Source of the DNA: Glycomyces tritici
Lineage (GTDB): Bacteria; Actinomycetota; Actinomycetes; Mycobacteriales; Micromonosporaceae
NCBI RefSeq assembly: GCF_030403505.1
Contig: NZ_JAUEMJ010000009.1
Coordinates: forward strand, 124,001-188,000
Reading direction: 5' to 3'
DNA length: 64,000 nt
Numbering within the stretch: the stretch's first letter is position 1; the number at the start of each line of letters is the position of its first letter. Shown in pieces: positions 26,486 to 34,311 of the stretch. A program made the position numbers and the translations under genes. The notes beneath the pieces were generated by a model. It searched no databases. It saw nothing but the letters and a program-made list of their open reading frames with translations, and was not told the DNA's origin.

Positions 26486-27054
26486 GCGACCCCTACGGAC
26501 GGACCTGGTGGGGCCGCAAATGGTGGCGGGCCCTGGAGACCATCGGCCTCAACTACCCCGACCAGCGCATTGTCAAAGGCCGCGCCCTCGCCGGGCACGG
26601 CGCCGTCACCGGCATGTCCATCGACCCCGGCACGGTCTCGGGCAGCGTCACCGACAACGGCCGCACCTACGAGACCGAGATCCGCATCCCCGTCTACAAC
26701 GCCTCCGCCTGGGCCGCCGGGATGACCGCGCTCTCCCTCTCGCCCTCGTGCGTGGCCGGGCTGCTCGCCGGACGCCTGCCCAAACGCATCGACGACGTCC
26801 TCGCCGAAACCGGGATGCGCCTGCTGCCCAAGAAATTCGTCACCGAGGACCACAACCGCATCACCGCGACCTGCCCCTGCGCCGACAGCCGCGAGGTCTG
26901 CGCCCACATCATGGCGCTCGCCCTGGTCAGCGCCGCGAAGATGGACGACGACCCGTGGCTGGTCCTGCTCCTGCGCGGCGGCCCCACCCGCGACCTCGCC
27001 GGACGCCTGCGCGCGGCCCGGGTCGCGAGCATGGACGCCGCCCAACCCGCCTGA
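26482..27054 (+). CDS. SWIM zinc-finger protein, partner of the SNF2 helicase
   Basis: A 190-residue protein. The SWIM finger C-x-C-xn-C-x-H is visible as CPCADSREVCAHIMAL (about 131-146). The N-terminus YGRTWWGRKWWRALE matches the W-rich opening of SWIM proteins encoded beside SNF2 helicases. The GTG start overlaps the helicase stop as GTGA, so production is coupled. It probably guides or anchors the helicase on DNA or protein. A 13-bp terminator hairpin follows 20 bases later, so the operon has two genes. Confidence 0.87.
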
Positions 27055-27074
27055 GGACCTCCCCGAAAACGCCG

Positions 27075-27103
27075 AAGCCGGGCCGCGTTTCGCGGCCCGG
27101 CTT
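27075..27103 (+). terminator. Strong terminator of the SNF2/SWIM operon
   Basis: A perfect 13-bp stem (AAGCCGGGCCGCG with CGCGGCCCGGCTT) and a 3-base loop of T. It lies between convergent genes and can serve both strands. Confidence 0.75.
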
Positions 27104-27118
27104 TCGTGCAAGCCCGGA

Positions 27119-27982
27119 TCACCCCTCGGCGGGCGGGAGGCGCTCGGCGATCCAGGCGTCGAGCTGAGCGAGATCGGTGGAGGACTCGATTGCCGCGCGC
27201 CGCTCGGCGCTCACCCCGCCCTCCGCTTCGAGCAAACGCAGCAGCATCGCCCTGGCATGGCGGACGGCGCCTTCCTCAAGGCCCTGCTCGCGGCCCCTCG
27301 AGAGCAGCGCCTCGGTGTACTCCGAGTGGTAGAGACGGGCTCCGGTCTTCATCAGTGCCTCCAGCAGGGTCGCAGGCTCCTTGGCCAACGTGGTGAGCAG
27401 GAATCTCGCGTACACGGCCCCTCGGCGCGGCTCGACGGCACCGAGCCAGCGGTCGAGCGTCGAGACGAACAGTTCGACCGGAATGGTCTTCGGCTGCCGG
27501 CGCATGACCGCCGCCGCGACGGCCGCGGCCGCATTCGGAGGGGCGTCGTCCGAACCCAGGTCCGGCATCTCCCGCGGGCCCACCGTCGCCACCGCCACCG
27601 TGCTGCCCGGGCCCACGGTGATCCCGCGGCGGAACCGCCGCGCGAGCGCATCGGTGCGACACAGCATCAGCAGCACCACCGGAACGCGGCAGTCCTCGAA
27701 AGCGCGGGACAGGTAGCCGGGCAACCGGTGGTACCGGTCCTCACTCCACTCGTGCTGGACCACGCAGACGACGACCAGCTCCGCACCGTCCGCGAAACCG
27801 AGCCGGACCACGCCGTCCGCCCCGCACCCGGCAGGACCCGACGAGCCCGCCGCACCCGAGCCGGCCTCCGCTCTGACCCACTTCGCGCCGCGCGGCCCGC
27901 CGGCCAGCGCCAGCATCCACGGCACCGACGCCGGCTCGTCCCGGATCAGCTTCACGAGGATCTCGTGGAACTCTCCTGGCAT
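27119..27982 (-). CDS. Rpn-like (PD-(D/E)XK nuclease/transposase-related) protein, possibly inactive
   Basis: A 287-residue protein resembling the actinobacterial Rpn/putative-transposase family. It starts MPGEFHEILVKLIRDEP, has the core strand-loop VPVVLLMLCRTDALARRF, and ends with the characteristic tail YHSEYTEALLSRGREQGLEE, then a helix and TDLAQLDAWIAERL. In relatives the nuclease core reads roughly VVVEVQ. Here the same place reads VVCVVQ, so the acidic residue of the E-x-Q element seems to be lost. A Gly/Ser/Ala-rich insert (GSGAAGSSGPAG) follows the first strand. The start at 27982 has AGGAG upstream. These proteins promote recombination when active. The loss should be checked by alignment. 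Confidence 0.7.
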   Translation of the reverse strand: MPGEFHEILVKLIRDEPASVPWMLALAGGPRGAKWVRAEAGSGAAGSSGPAGCGADGVVRLGFADGAELVVVCVVQHEWSEDRYHRLPGYLSRAFEDCRVPVVLLMLCRTDALARRFRRGITVGPGSTVAVATVGPREMPDLGSDDAPPNAAAAVAAAVMRRQPKTIPVELFVSTLDRWLGAVEPRRGAVYARFLLTTLAKEPATLLEALMKTGARLYHSEYTEALLSRGREQGLEEGAVRHARAMLLRLLEAEGGVSAERRAAIESSTDLAQLDAWIAERLPPAEG

Positions 27983-28111
27983 TGACTCCTCTTTCCAAAT
28001 CGGGGCATGCACCCGAAAGAACGAGGAACGAACCGGACGGACACGGCACTGTCGCAAAGCCGACAGCATGCGCGGCAAGGAGACTGCGACCCGCCGCACC
28101 CGGGCCCCGCC

Positions 28112-28762
28112 TCAGGCCAGCGTCACCGACATCCCGGACCCATTGACGGACACGGACACCGACAACATGTCCGGCACCCGCGGCAGACCCTCCGACGCCT
28201 CACCCTTGTAATCACCCACCACCACCGCGGACGCACCCGCCGCCCTCGCCGAAGCCAGACCCGCAGGCGCATCCTCGAACACCACCGCCTCCGACGCATC
28301 GAACCCGAGCGCCTTCGCCGCCAGCATGTACGGCTGCGGATGCGGCTTCCCCCGCGTCACATCGTCAGCGGCCACCAAGATCTTCGGCAGCGGGATCCCC
28401 ACGGCCGCAAGCCGACGCAACGTCAACGCCCGCGTCGCCGACGTCACCACCGCCCATCGCTCCCGATCCAGGCCGCTCAGCAGCGCCGCCGAACCTGGAA
28501 TCTCACTGATCCCGTCCGTCCGATCGATCTCCTCCGCCTCGATCCGGTCGGTCTCCGCCACCACGTCCACACCATGCGGCGCGAACTCCGCCACCACCTC
28601 GATCGTCGGCCGCCCGTGCGCCACCGCCAGAATCGCCGAAGCCTCCAGACCATGCCGGCCCGCGAACCGCCCCCACGCCCGCTCCACCGACGCCGTCGAA
28701 TCCACCAGCGTCCCGTCCATGTCGAACAGCAGCACCGAAGCCGTCAGCACCGAATCACCCAT
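28112..28762 (-). CDS. HAD-superfamily sugar phosphatase
   Basis: A 216-residue HAD subfamily IA phosphatase. Motif I is LLFDMDGTLVDST (catalytic Asp at about 15), motif II VVTSATRAL, motif III GKPHPQPYMLAAKALG and motif IV VVFEDAPAGLASARAAG. The layout matches small sugar-phosphate phosphatases (YniC/DOG type). The start at 28762 is set by a GAGGAGGGG ribosome-binding site 7 bases upstream. The C-terminus carries a short V-S-rich end (LSVSVSVNGSGMSV). Physiological substrate unknown. Confidence 0.87.
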   Translation of the reverse strand: MGDSVLTASVLLFDMDGTLVDSTASVERAWGRFAGRHGLEASAILAVAHGRPTIEVVAEFAPHGVDVVAETDRIEAEEIDRTDGISEIPGSAALLSGLDRERWAVVTSATRALTLRRLAAVGIPLPKILVAADDVTRGKPHPQPYMLAAKALGFDASEAVVFEDAPAGLASARAAGASAVVVGDYKGEASEGLPRVPDMLSVSVSVNGSGMSVTLA

Positions 28763-28882
28763 ACAAACCCCTCCTCGAATCACCGGGACCTGGACGGTAC
28801 CAACGGAACATGACGACCACGCTAACTCTCACGAAGGATTCGCACCCACCCACCGTGAGCCCTCCGCAACACCGGATAACGG

Positions 28883-28911
28883 TTGCGCGAACCCCGACCA
28901 CCACCTAGCGT
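28883..28911 (+). promoter_or_regulatory. Leaderless promoter of the acetyltransferase gene
   Basis: TTGCGC (28883-28888), exactly 17 bp, then TAGCGT (28906-28911). Transcription would begin at or next to the GTG start codon at 28919. The same TAGCGT box and leaderless geometry recur at 62172 and before 34068. Confidence 0.55.
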
Positions 28912-28918
28912 CGACACC

Positions 28919-29452
28919 GTGCCAGCACTGATCCTCCCCACCGCACGCGTCGGACACTCCTACCTCGCAGGCGTCCGCGAATTCCTCGCCGAAGGCCGCG
29001 GCGGACCCGACGACCGCTCCCTCTTCGGCAACCTCATCCGCGAAGCCGGACACCCCGACGACACCCCCGCATGGCTCGAACGCGCCCTCGACTTCGAACG
29101 CCGCCTCACCACCCACCCGCCCGCCCACTTCGTCCCCTCCACCACCTACTGGTGGACCGAGGACGACACCTACCTCGGCCGCATCAACCTCCGCGCCCAC
29201 CTCAACGAGCAGCTCCGCGAAATCGGCGGCCACATCGGCTACGACGTCCGCCCCACCGCCCGCCGGCAAGGCCACGCCACCGCCATGCTCGCCGCGGTCC
29301 TGCCCCACGCCGCCGCACTCGGCATCGACAAGGCACTCATCACCTGCGACGCCGAGAACACCGCCTCCCGCAAGGTCATCGAAGCCAACGGCGGGGTACT
29401 CGAAGACGAACGCGGCGGCAAACTCCGGTTCCGGGTGCCCACCGCGCCATAG
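28919..29452 (+). CDS. GNAT family N-acetyltransferase
   Basis: A 177-residue acetyltransferase. It has YWWTEDDTYLGRINLRAHL, the acetyl-CoA pyrophosphate loop VRPTARRQGHATAMLAAVL (motif A, R-x-x-G-x-A as RRQGHA) and the later CDAENTASRKVIEANGG typical of GNAT proteins acting on small molecules or protein N-termini. It starts at GTG 28919 with no ribosome-binding site, consistent with the leaderless promoter. Substrate unknown. Confidence 0.86.
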   Translation: MPALILPTARVGHSYLAGVREFLAEGRGGPDDRSLFGNLIREAGHPDDTPAWLERALDFERRLTTHPPAHFVPSTTYWWTEDDTYLGRINLRAHLNEQLREIGGHIGYDVRPTARRQGHATAMLAAVLPHAAALGIDKALITCDAENTASRKVIEANGGVLEDERGGKLRFRVPTAP

Positions 29453-29483
29453 CAACGCAAGCGCACACAGGTTGGGGGACAAG

Positions 29484-30251
29484 GTGGCACTCAAACGCGT
29501 CGACTACGACCGCACACAGCACGCCGGATACGCGAAGGGACGCAGGCTCCTACCCGCGAGCCGCCGCACCTGGCTCCGGGCCTTCCGCGAACACGCCGGG
29601 AACCGCCGCATCGGCACCGTCCTCGACGTCGGCTCCGGCACCGGGCGGTTCACCCCCGCGCTGGCCGACGAGTTCGGGGCCGACGTGATCGGCGTCGAGC
29701 CCTCGACGCGGATGCGGGAGGTCGCCCATGTCGAGTCCTCGCATCCGCTCGTGTCGTACGTGCCGGGCCACGCCGCGGACCTGCCGCTCGAGGACGCGAG
29801 CGCCGACCTGGCGCTGATGTTCCTCGTCTGGCACCACGTGCCCGACCGGCCCGCGGCCGCACAGGAGCTGGCGCGGGTCCTCGCGCCCGGCGCGCGGCTG
29901 CTCATGGCGACCACGCTCGCGGACCGCCTCAAGGACCTGCTGCTGTACCGGTACTTCCCGCGGACGCGCGAGATCGACGCCGAGGTGTTCCCGACGCTGG
30001 AGGAGACCGTGCGCGTGTTCGCCGACGCCGGGTTCGCGCACGCGGCCCTCACCGAGGTCCACCACCGCTCGGCCGACAGCCTCGCCGAGTACGCCGGGCG
30101 GCAGCGCATGCGGGCGCTCTCGGTCTACGAGCACCTCCACGACTACGAGTACCGGGAGGGCCTCGCCGCGCTCGAAGCCGACGCACTCGCCGAGACCGCG
30201 CCGCGCCCGGTCGAATCCGAATGCGACCTGCTCGCGTTCACGCGACAGTGA
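29484..30251 (+). CDS. Class I SAM-dependent methyltransferase
   Basis: A 255-residue methyltransferase. Motif I is VLDVGSGTGRFTPALADEFG (about 42-61), then VIGVEPSTRMREVA, DLPLEDASADLALMFLVWHH and the post-motif strand LARVLAPGARLLMATT. The all-helical C-terminal half contains ALSVYEHLHDYEYREGL. It resembles Methyltransf_11/25 small-molecule enzymes. GTG 29484 is preferred because GGGGG lies 5 bases upstream; it follows the acetyltransferase by 31 bases and may share its transcript. Confidence 0.82.
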   Translation: MALKRVDYDRTQHAGYAKGRRLLPASRRTWLRAFREHAGNRRIGTVLDVGSGTGRFTPALADEFGADVIGVEPSTRMREVAHVESSHPLVSYVPGHAADLPLEDASADLALMFLVWHHVPDRPAAAQELARVLAPGARLLMATTLADRLKDLLLYRYFPRTREIDAEVFPTLEETVRVFADAGFAHAALTEVHHRSADSLAEYAGRQRMRALSVYEHLHDYEYREGLAALEADALAETAPRPVESECDLLAFTRQ

Positions 30252-30395
30252 ACGGGCAGAGCGGCTCCTGCAACGGCGCATGGCATGGCACCGGTTCGGC
30301 GGGATGCCGCCGGCACGGGAGGCCCCGGGTACCCGCCCGATCCCACCTTCACCACTACCAATGAAAAGGACACCCTCCCACACGGGTACGACAAA

Positions 30396-30426
30396 GGCCC
30401 GCTACCTGCGGAAACAGGTGCGGGCC
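30396..30426 (-). terminator. Terminator of the ABC/two-component operon
   Basis: Read on the minus strand, GGCCCGCACCTG and CAGGTAGCGGGCC pair with one bulged base and are followed by TTTGTC. It lies 11 bases past the response regulator stop codon. Confidence 0.65.
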
Positions 30427-30436
30427 CGGGCGGTGC

Positions 30437-31111
30437 CTAGTTGCCGTCGGGGCTGACGAGACCGGTGTTGTAGGCGAAGATGACCGCCTGCACCCGGTCC
30501 CGGGCGCCGATCTTGGCGAGGATCCGGCCCACATGGGTCTTCACCGTCGACTCGGCCAGATGGAACCGCTCGGCGATCTCGGAGTTGTTCCAGCCCCGCC
30601 CGATCGCCGTCAGCACCTCCTTCTCCCGCTCGGTCAGGACCCCGAGCCGCTCGGCCGCCGCCGACGTGTCCTCCTCGCCCTCGACCGGGAACTGGTCGGC
30701 GAACCGGTCGAGCAGCCGCCGCGTCAGCTTCGGCGCGACCACCGCGTCGCCCGCGGCCACCACCCGGATGCCCGCGAGCAGCTCCTCCGGCTGCGCGTCC
30801 TTGACCAGGAACCCGCTCGCCCCCGCCCGCAGCGCCGCATACGCGTACTCGTCGAGATCGAACGTGGTCAGCACCAGCACCCGGCTGCGACCACCCGCCG
30901 CGATGATCCGCCGCGTCGCCTCGATCCCGTCCACACCCGGCATGCGCACGTCCATGAGCACCACGTCCGGCCCCAACTCCGTCGCCCGACGCACCGCATC
31001 GGCCCCGTTGTCGGCCTCCCCGAGCACCACCAGATCCGGCTGGCTCTCCACCAGCATCCGAAACCCCATGCGCTGCAAAGGATGATCATCCACGATCAGC
31101 AACGTCGTCAC
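30437..31111 (-). CDS. NarL/LuxR family response regulator
   Basis: A 224-residue response regulator. The receiver has the acidic pair in LLIVDDHPLQ, the phospho-acceptor Asp in VVLMDVRMPGVDG (about residue 54) and the conserved Lys in GFLVKDAQP. The C-terminal LuxR-type HTH is LTEREKEVLTAIGRGWNNSE through STVKTHVGRILAKIGARDR. Its GTG start overlaps the kinase stop as GTGA, so it is the cognate partner of that kinase. The complete active site suggests normal phosphorylation control. Probable target: its own ABC transporter operon. Confidence 0.93.
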   Translation of the reverse strand: MTTLLIVDDHPLQRMGFRMLVESQPDLVVLGEADNGADAVRRATELGPDVVLMDVRMPGVDGIEATRRIIAAGGRSRVLVLTTFDLDEYAYAALRAGASGFLVKDAQPEELLAGIRVVAAGDAVVAPKLTRRLLDRFADQFPVEGEEDTSAAAERLGVLTEREKEVLTAIGRGWNNSEIAERFHLAESTVKTHVGRILAKIGARDRVQAVIFAYNTGLVSPDGN

Positions 31112-32325
31112 CGACGCTCCTCTCCGTCCTGGGGAAGCCACAACGCGACCCGCCAACCGCCGAGCGCCTCGGGCCCGGCCACCATCGTGCCGCCGAACGC
31201 CGCCGCCCGCTCCGACAAGCCTGCCAGACCACGCGCCGTACCGGCCTCTTCCACCCGGTTCCCCGTGTTGCGCACCGTGACCGACAACCCCGAATCCCGG
31301 TACTCCATCGCCACCTCGGCCCGCCGCACGCCCTTCGCATGCTTGAACACGTTCGTCAGCGACTCCTGCACCGTCCGGTACACCGCCAACTGCTGGTTCT
31401 CCGACAACACCAGAGGATCGCCCGACACCGACACCGTCACCGGCAGACCCGCCTCACGGACCCGCTCGATGAGCGCGTCCAACTCGCCCAGGCCCGGCTG
31501 CGGCGCCAACTCCAGGTCCTCGCCCTCCTCGGCCTTGAGCACCGACAGCACCCGCCGCAGCTCCGACAGCGCCTCCCGGCTCGTCCGGCCGATCGCCTCC
31601 AGCGCCTCCTTCGCCTTCTCCGGCGCCGCGGTCGCGGCGTACGCGCCGCCGTCCGCCAGCGCATTGATCACCGCCAGGTTGTGCCCGATGATGTCGTGCA
31701 TCTCCCGCGCGATTCGGTTGCGCTCCTCCGTCACCGCCTGATGCGCCGCCTGGTCCCGCTCCGCATGCTGGAACTCCCGGCGCGTACGCATCAGCATGCC
31801 GATCGCCACGACGAACCCGAAGTAGATCGCCGTCGGCGCGAAGAACCCGAGGAAGCCGAGCACCGACAGGTCCTGGTTCACCAGCCAGTCGATCAGCGAC
31901 GGCACCAGCGAGACCATCCCCGCCCACCACAGCAGCTTCAGCGGGCGCCGCACCACCAGGTTGTAGAGCACGAACGTGAACGCCAGCGCCGCAGCGGAGT
32001 TCACGAACCCCGCACTGTCGTCGCTCGTGTACCCCATCGGGATCGTGATCGCCAGCGGCACGCACTGGCTCAGCAGCACCGCGAACGGGTACCGGCGCCG
32101 CCAGATCGTCGGCACCAGGAACATCGCCACCAGCAGCATCTGCACCAGCGGGTCCACCGCGTCGATCTCGCCCACCAGCACCAGCAGCAGCGCCAGGCCG
32201 GCGGGGAACGAGAACAGGAAGATCGGGAACAGATTCCAAAGCAGCGGATGCCGGGAGTCGAACTCCAGCATCCGCTGCCACATCCCGCGCTTGCGGGGAA
32301 CGGTCACGGCCTCGGCCACGAGCAC
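31108..32325 (-). CDS. NarL-type sensor histidine kinase
   Basis: A 405-residue kinase of the HisKA_3 class. Five or so N-terminal helices (about 30-185) without a large outer domain suggest sensing within the membrane. The phospho-accepting histidine is in IAREMHDIIGHNLAVI (about 216-231), followed by a HATPase_c domain with N-box YRTVQESLTNVFKHAKG and G-box GLAGLSERAAAFGG. It lies 4 bases downstream of an ABC permease gene. This permease-kinase arrangement is typical of bacitracin/antibiotic-sensing or lipid-stress modules, but the signal is unknown. Confidence 0.92.
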   Translation of the reverse strand: MLVAEAVTVPRKRGMWQRMLEFDSRHPLLWNLFPIFLFSFPAGLALLLVLVGEIDAVDPLVQMLLVAMFLVPTIWRRRYPFAVLLSQCVPLAITIPMGYTSDDSAGFVNSAAALAFTFVLYNLVVRRPLKLLWWAGMVSLVPSLIDWLVNQDLSVLGFLGFFAPTAIYFGFVVAIGMLMRTRREFQHAERDQAAHQAVTEERNRIAREMHDIIGHNLAVINALADGGAYAATAAPEKAKEALEAIGRTSREALSELRRVLSVLKAEEGEDLELAPQPGLGELDALIERVREAGLPVTVSVSGDPLVLSENQQLAVYRTVQESLTNVFKHAKGVRRAEVAMEYRDSGLSVTVRNTGNRVEEAGTARGLAGLSERAAAFGGTMVAGPEALGGWRVALWLPQDGEERR

Positions 32326-32329
32326 ATGC

Positions 32330-33151
32330 TCACACGTCGCGACGCTTGAGCAGCACGCCCGCCAGCCCGTAAGTGACGACCAGCCAGATGCCCATCCACA
32401 GCCAGGACTCGCCCAGCGACAGGTCCGCCCCGGCCGGGTCCACCATCGTGATCGTGTTGGCCACGTTGCCCGGCGCGTACGGCGTCACGTCACTGACCCA
32501 GTTCCACGGCAGCAGGGTCGCCAGCTGCGGCAGGATCATGATCACGCCGATGTAGAACCCGATCGAACCGGCCGAGTTGCGCAGGATCGAACCGATCCCG
32601 AGCGCCAGCAGCGACAGGTACACGATCATCGCCGCATACCCGAACAGCGCCCGGAGCACCCCGTCGTCCGAAAGCGACACCCCGCCCAACTCGGAGTCGC
32701 CGAACAGCGCCTGCGTCAGGAAGAACGTCAGGAACACCATGACGGTGAACATGACCGCGACCACGGCACCGAACACAGCGGCCTTCGCCCACAGCACCGA
32801 CAGGCGCTTCGGCGCGGCCGACATCGTGGAGCGGATCGAGCCGGTCGAGTACTCGCCGGTCACCGTGAGGATGCCGAGCACCGCCACGAACACCGAGGCG
32901 AGCGCGACACCGGACATGGAAACGCCGATCGCCGTCTCCGCCCCGCCGACCGCCTCTTCCGTCGGAATGCTCGCCGCGATCAAAGCACCCAGGCCGGCGC
33001 TGAACACGGCCGCGCACAGCAGCACGATCCAGGTCGAGCGCAGCGACCACAGCTTCGTCCACTCCGAACGCAGCAGTCCCGCCGCGGAGAGCTTGTAGTT
33101 CGCCGGCGGCGTGTAGGCCGCGGGGCGGTCGGTCATCACAGCGGCGGTCAT
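32330..33151 (-). CDS. ABC-2 type permease
   Basis: A 273-residue integral membrane protein with about six helices, beginning with a cytoplasmic stretch that contains LRSEWTKLWSLRSTWIVLL, a standard actinobacterial ABC-2 permease opening. Later segments include SMSGVALASVFVAVLGILTV and TGEYSTGSIRSTMSAAPKR. It overlaps the ATPase gene by 4 bases. With the ATPase it should form an exporter for a lipid, peptide or drug. Confidence 0.88.
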   Translation of the reverse strand: MTAAVMTDRPAAYTPPANYKLSAAGLLRSEWTKLWSLRSTWIVLLCAAVFSAGLGALIAASIPTEEAVGGAETAIGVSMSGVALASVFVAVLGILTVTGEYSTGSIRSTMSAAPKRLSVLWAKAAVFGAVVAVMFTVMVFLTFFLTQALFGDSELGGVSLSDDGVLRALFGYAAMIVYLSLLALGIGSILRNSAGSIGFYIGVIMILPQLATLLPWNWVSDVTPYAPGNVANTITMVDPAGADLSLGESWLWMGIWLVVTYGLAGVLLKRRDV

Positions 33152-34068
33152 CGGTTCGCCCCTTCAGTGGTCTGGCGGTACTCGACCGCGTCGGCGGTCA
33201 ACTGCATGAACGCGTCCTCAAGGGACCCGCGGTCGGTGCGCAGCTCGTGCAGCACCAGGCTGTGCGCGGCCGCGGTCTGGCCGACCACGGACGCCTCGGT
33301 CCCGGTCACCTCCAGCACGCCGCGCTCCGGGCTCGACACGGTGATCCCGGGCCCTGCCAGGTGCTCGGCCAGCCGCGCCGCATCGGGCGAGACCACCCGC
33401 ACGCGCGACTTCCCGTTGCCGGACACGAACGCGTCCACCGTCGTGTCCGCCAGGAGCCTGCCCTGCCCGATCACGATCAGATGCTCGGCGGTCTGGGCCA
33501 GCTCGCTCATCAGGTGCGAGGACAGGAACACGGTCCGGCCCTCGGCCGCGAGGCCCTTGAGCAGCAACCGGATCCACTTCACACCGTCCGGGTCGAGGCC
33601 GTTCACCGGCTCGTCCAGGATCAAGACCGCCGGATCGCCCAGGAGCGCCACGGCGATGCCCAGGCGCTGGCCCATGCCGAGGCTGAAGCCGCCCACGCGC
33701 TTGCCGGCGACCTCGTGGAGGCCGACGAGGTCGATGACCTCGTTGACGCGGCGCTTGGGGATGCCATGGGTGCGGGCGAGGGCGAGCATGTGCTTGTAGG
33801 CGCTGCGCCCGGCGTGGACGGACTTGGCCTCGAGCAGCGCGCCGACCTCGGTGAGCGGCGAGCGGAACTCGGAGTAGTGCTTCCCGTTGACCCGGGCGAG
33901 GCCGCTGGTCGGGGCGTCCAGGCCCACGATGGCGCGCATCGTGGTGGACTTCCCGGCGCCGTTGGGGCCGAGGAAGCCGGTGACGACGCCGGGTTTGACG
34001 GCGAACGTCAAGTCGTCCACGGCCGTCTTCTTGCCGTAGCGCTTCGTCAAGTGCTCGATCTCGATCAT
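33148..34068 (-). CDS. ABC transporter ATPase, multidrug/lantibiotic-export type
   Basis: A 306-residue ATPase. Walker A is FLGPNGAGKSTTMRAIVGL (about 35-53), the signature is GGFSLGMGQRLGIAVALLG and Walker B is VLILDEPVNGLDPDG. The C-terminal 80 residues are the accessory domain of DrrA/CcmA-type proteins. ATG 34068 is chosen because a TAGCGT box lies 8-13 bases upstream, which would make it a leaderless start. It is first in an operon running ATPase, permease, kinase, regulator, so the two-component system probably controls its own transporter. Confidence 0.9.
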   Translation of the reverse strand: MIEIEHLTKRYGKKTAVDDLTFAVKPGVVTGFLGPNGAGKSTTMRAIVGLDAPTSGLARVNGKHYSEFRSPLTEVGALLEAKSVHAGRSAYKHMLALARTHGIPKRRVNEVIDLVGLHEVAGKRVGGFSLGMGQRLGIAVALLGDPAVLILDEPVNGLDPDGVKWIRLLLKGLAAEGRTVFLSSHLMSELAQTAEHLIVIGQGRLLADTTVDAFVSGNGKSRVRVVSPDAARLAEHLAGPGITVSSPERGVLEVTGTEASVVGQTAAAHSLVLHELRTDRGSLEDAFMQLTADAVEYRQTTEGANR

Positions 34069-34197
34069 GCCCAGAACGCTACGGTCCGCCGCGCGGCGGT
34101 TCATCCGTTTCCAGAGCGAACTTCAGGGGCGCGAGTGGTACCCAAGTACTACGACTTCGAGTCGGCGGCTGCGCCGAACGCACATGAAACAGGCGAA

Positions 34198-34268
34198 TGG
34201 CGCGTCACATGTCACATATTACCCGTAGGGAGCACCCCCGGAAATACCCTGACACACGGGTACGACGG
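34198..34268 (-). repeat. Long dispersed repeat element, copy B (inverted)
   Basis: A 71-bp element whose reverse complement aligns without gaps to copy A at 36232-36302; I count roughly three quarters of positions identical. Shared blocks include CCGTCGTACCCG, GTCAGGGTATT, CCGGGGG and TGTGACATGT. It lies 44 bases past the polymerase stop codon. Copies A and B bracket the polymerase gene in inverted orientation. Confidence 0.8.
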
Positions 34269-34311
34269 TGACGGCGCGCCGAATCCGGGCTCGGCCGGTC
34301 GGGCCGGTCGT

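Noticed and set aside
30328..30392. Another long copy of the dispersed repeat near the methyltransferase gene
   Set aside because: Only CACGGGTACGAC and part of ACCCT match the element tail; the core palindrome is missing, so this may be a fragment or chance.
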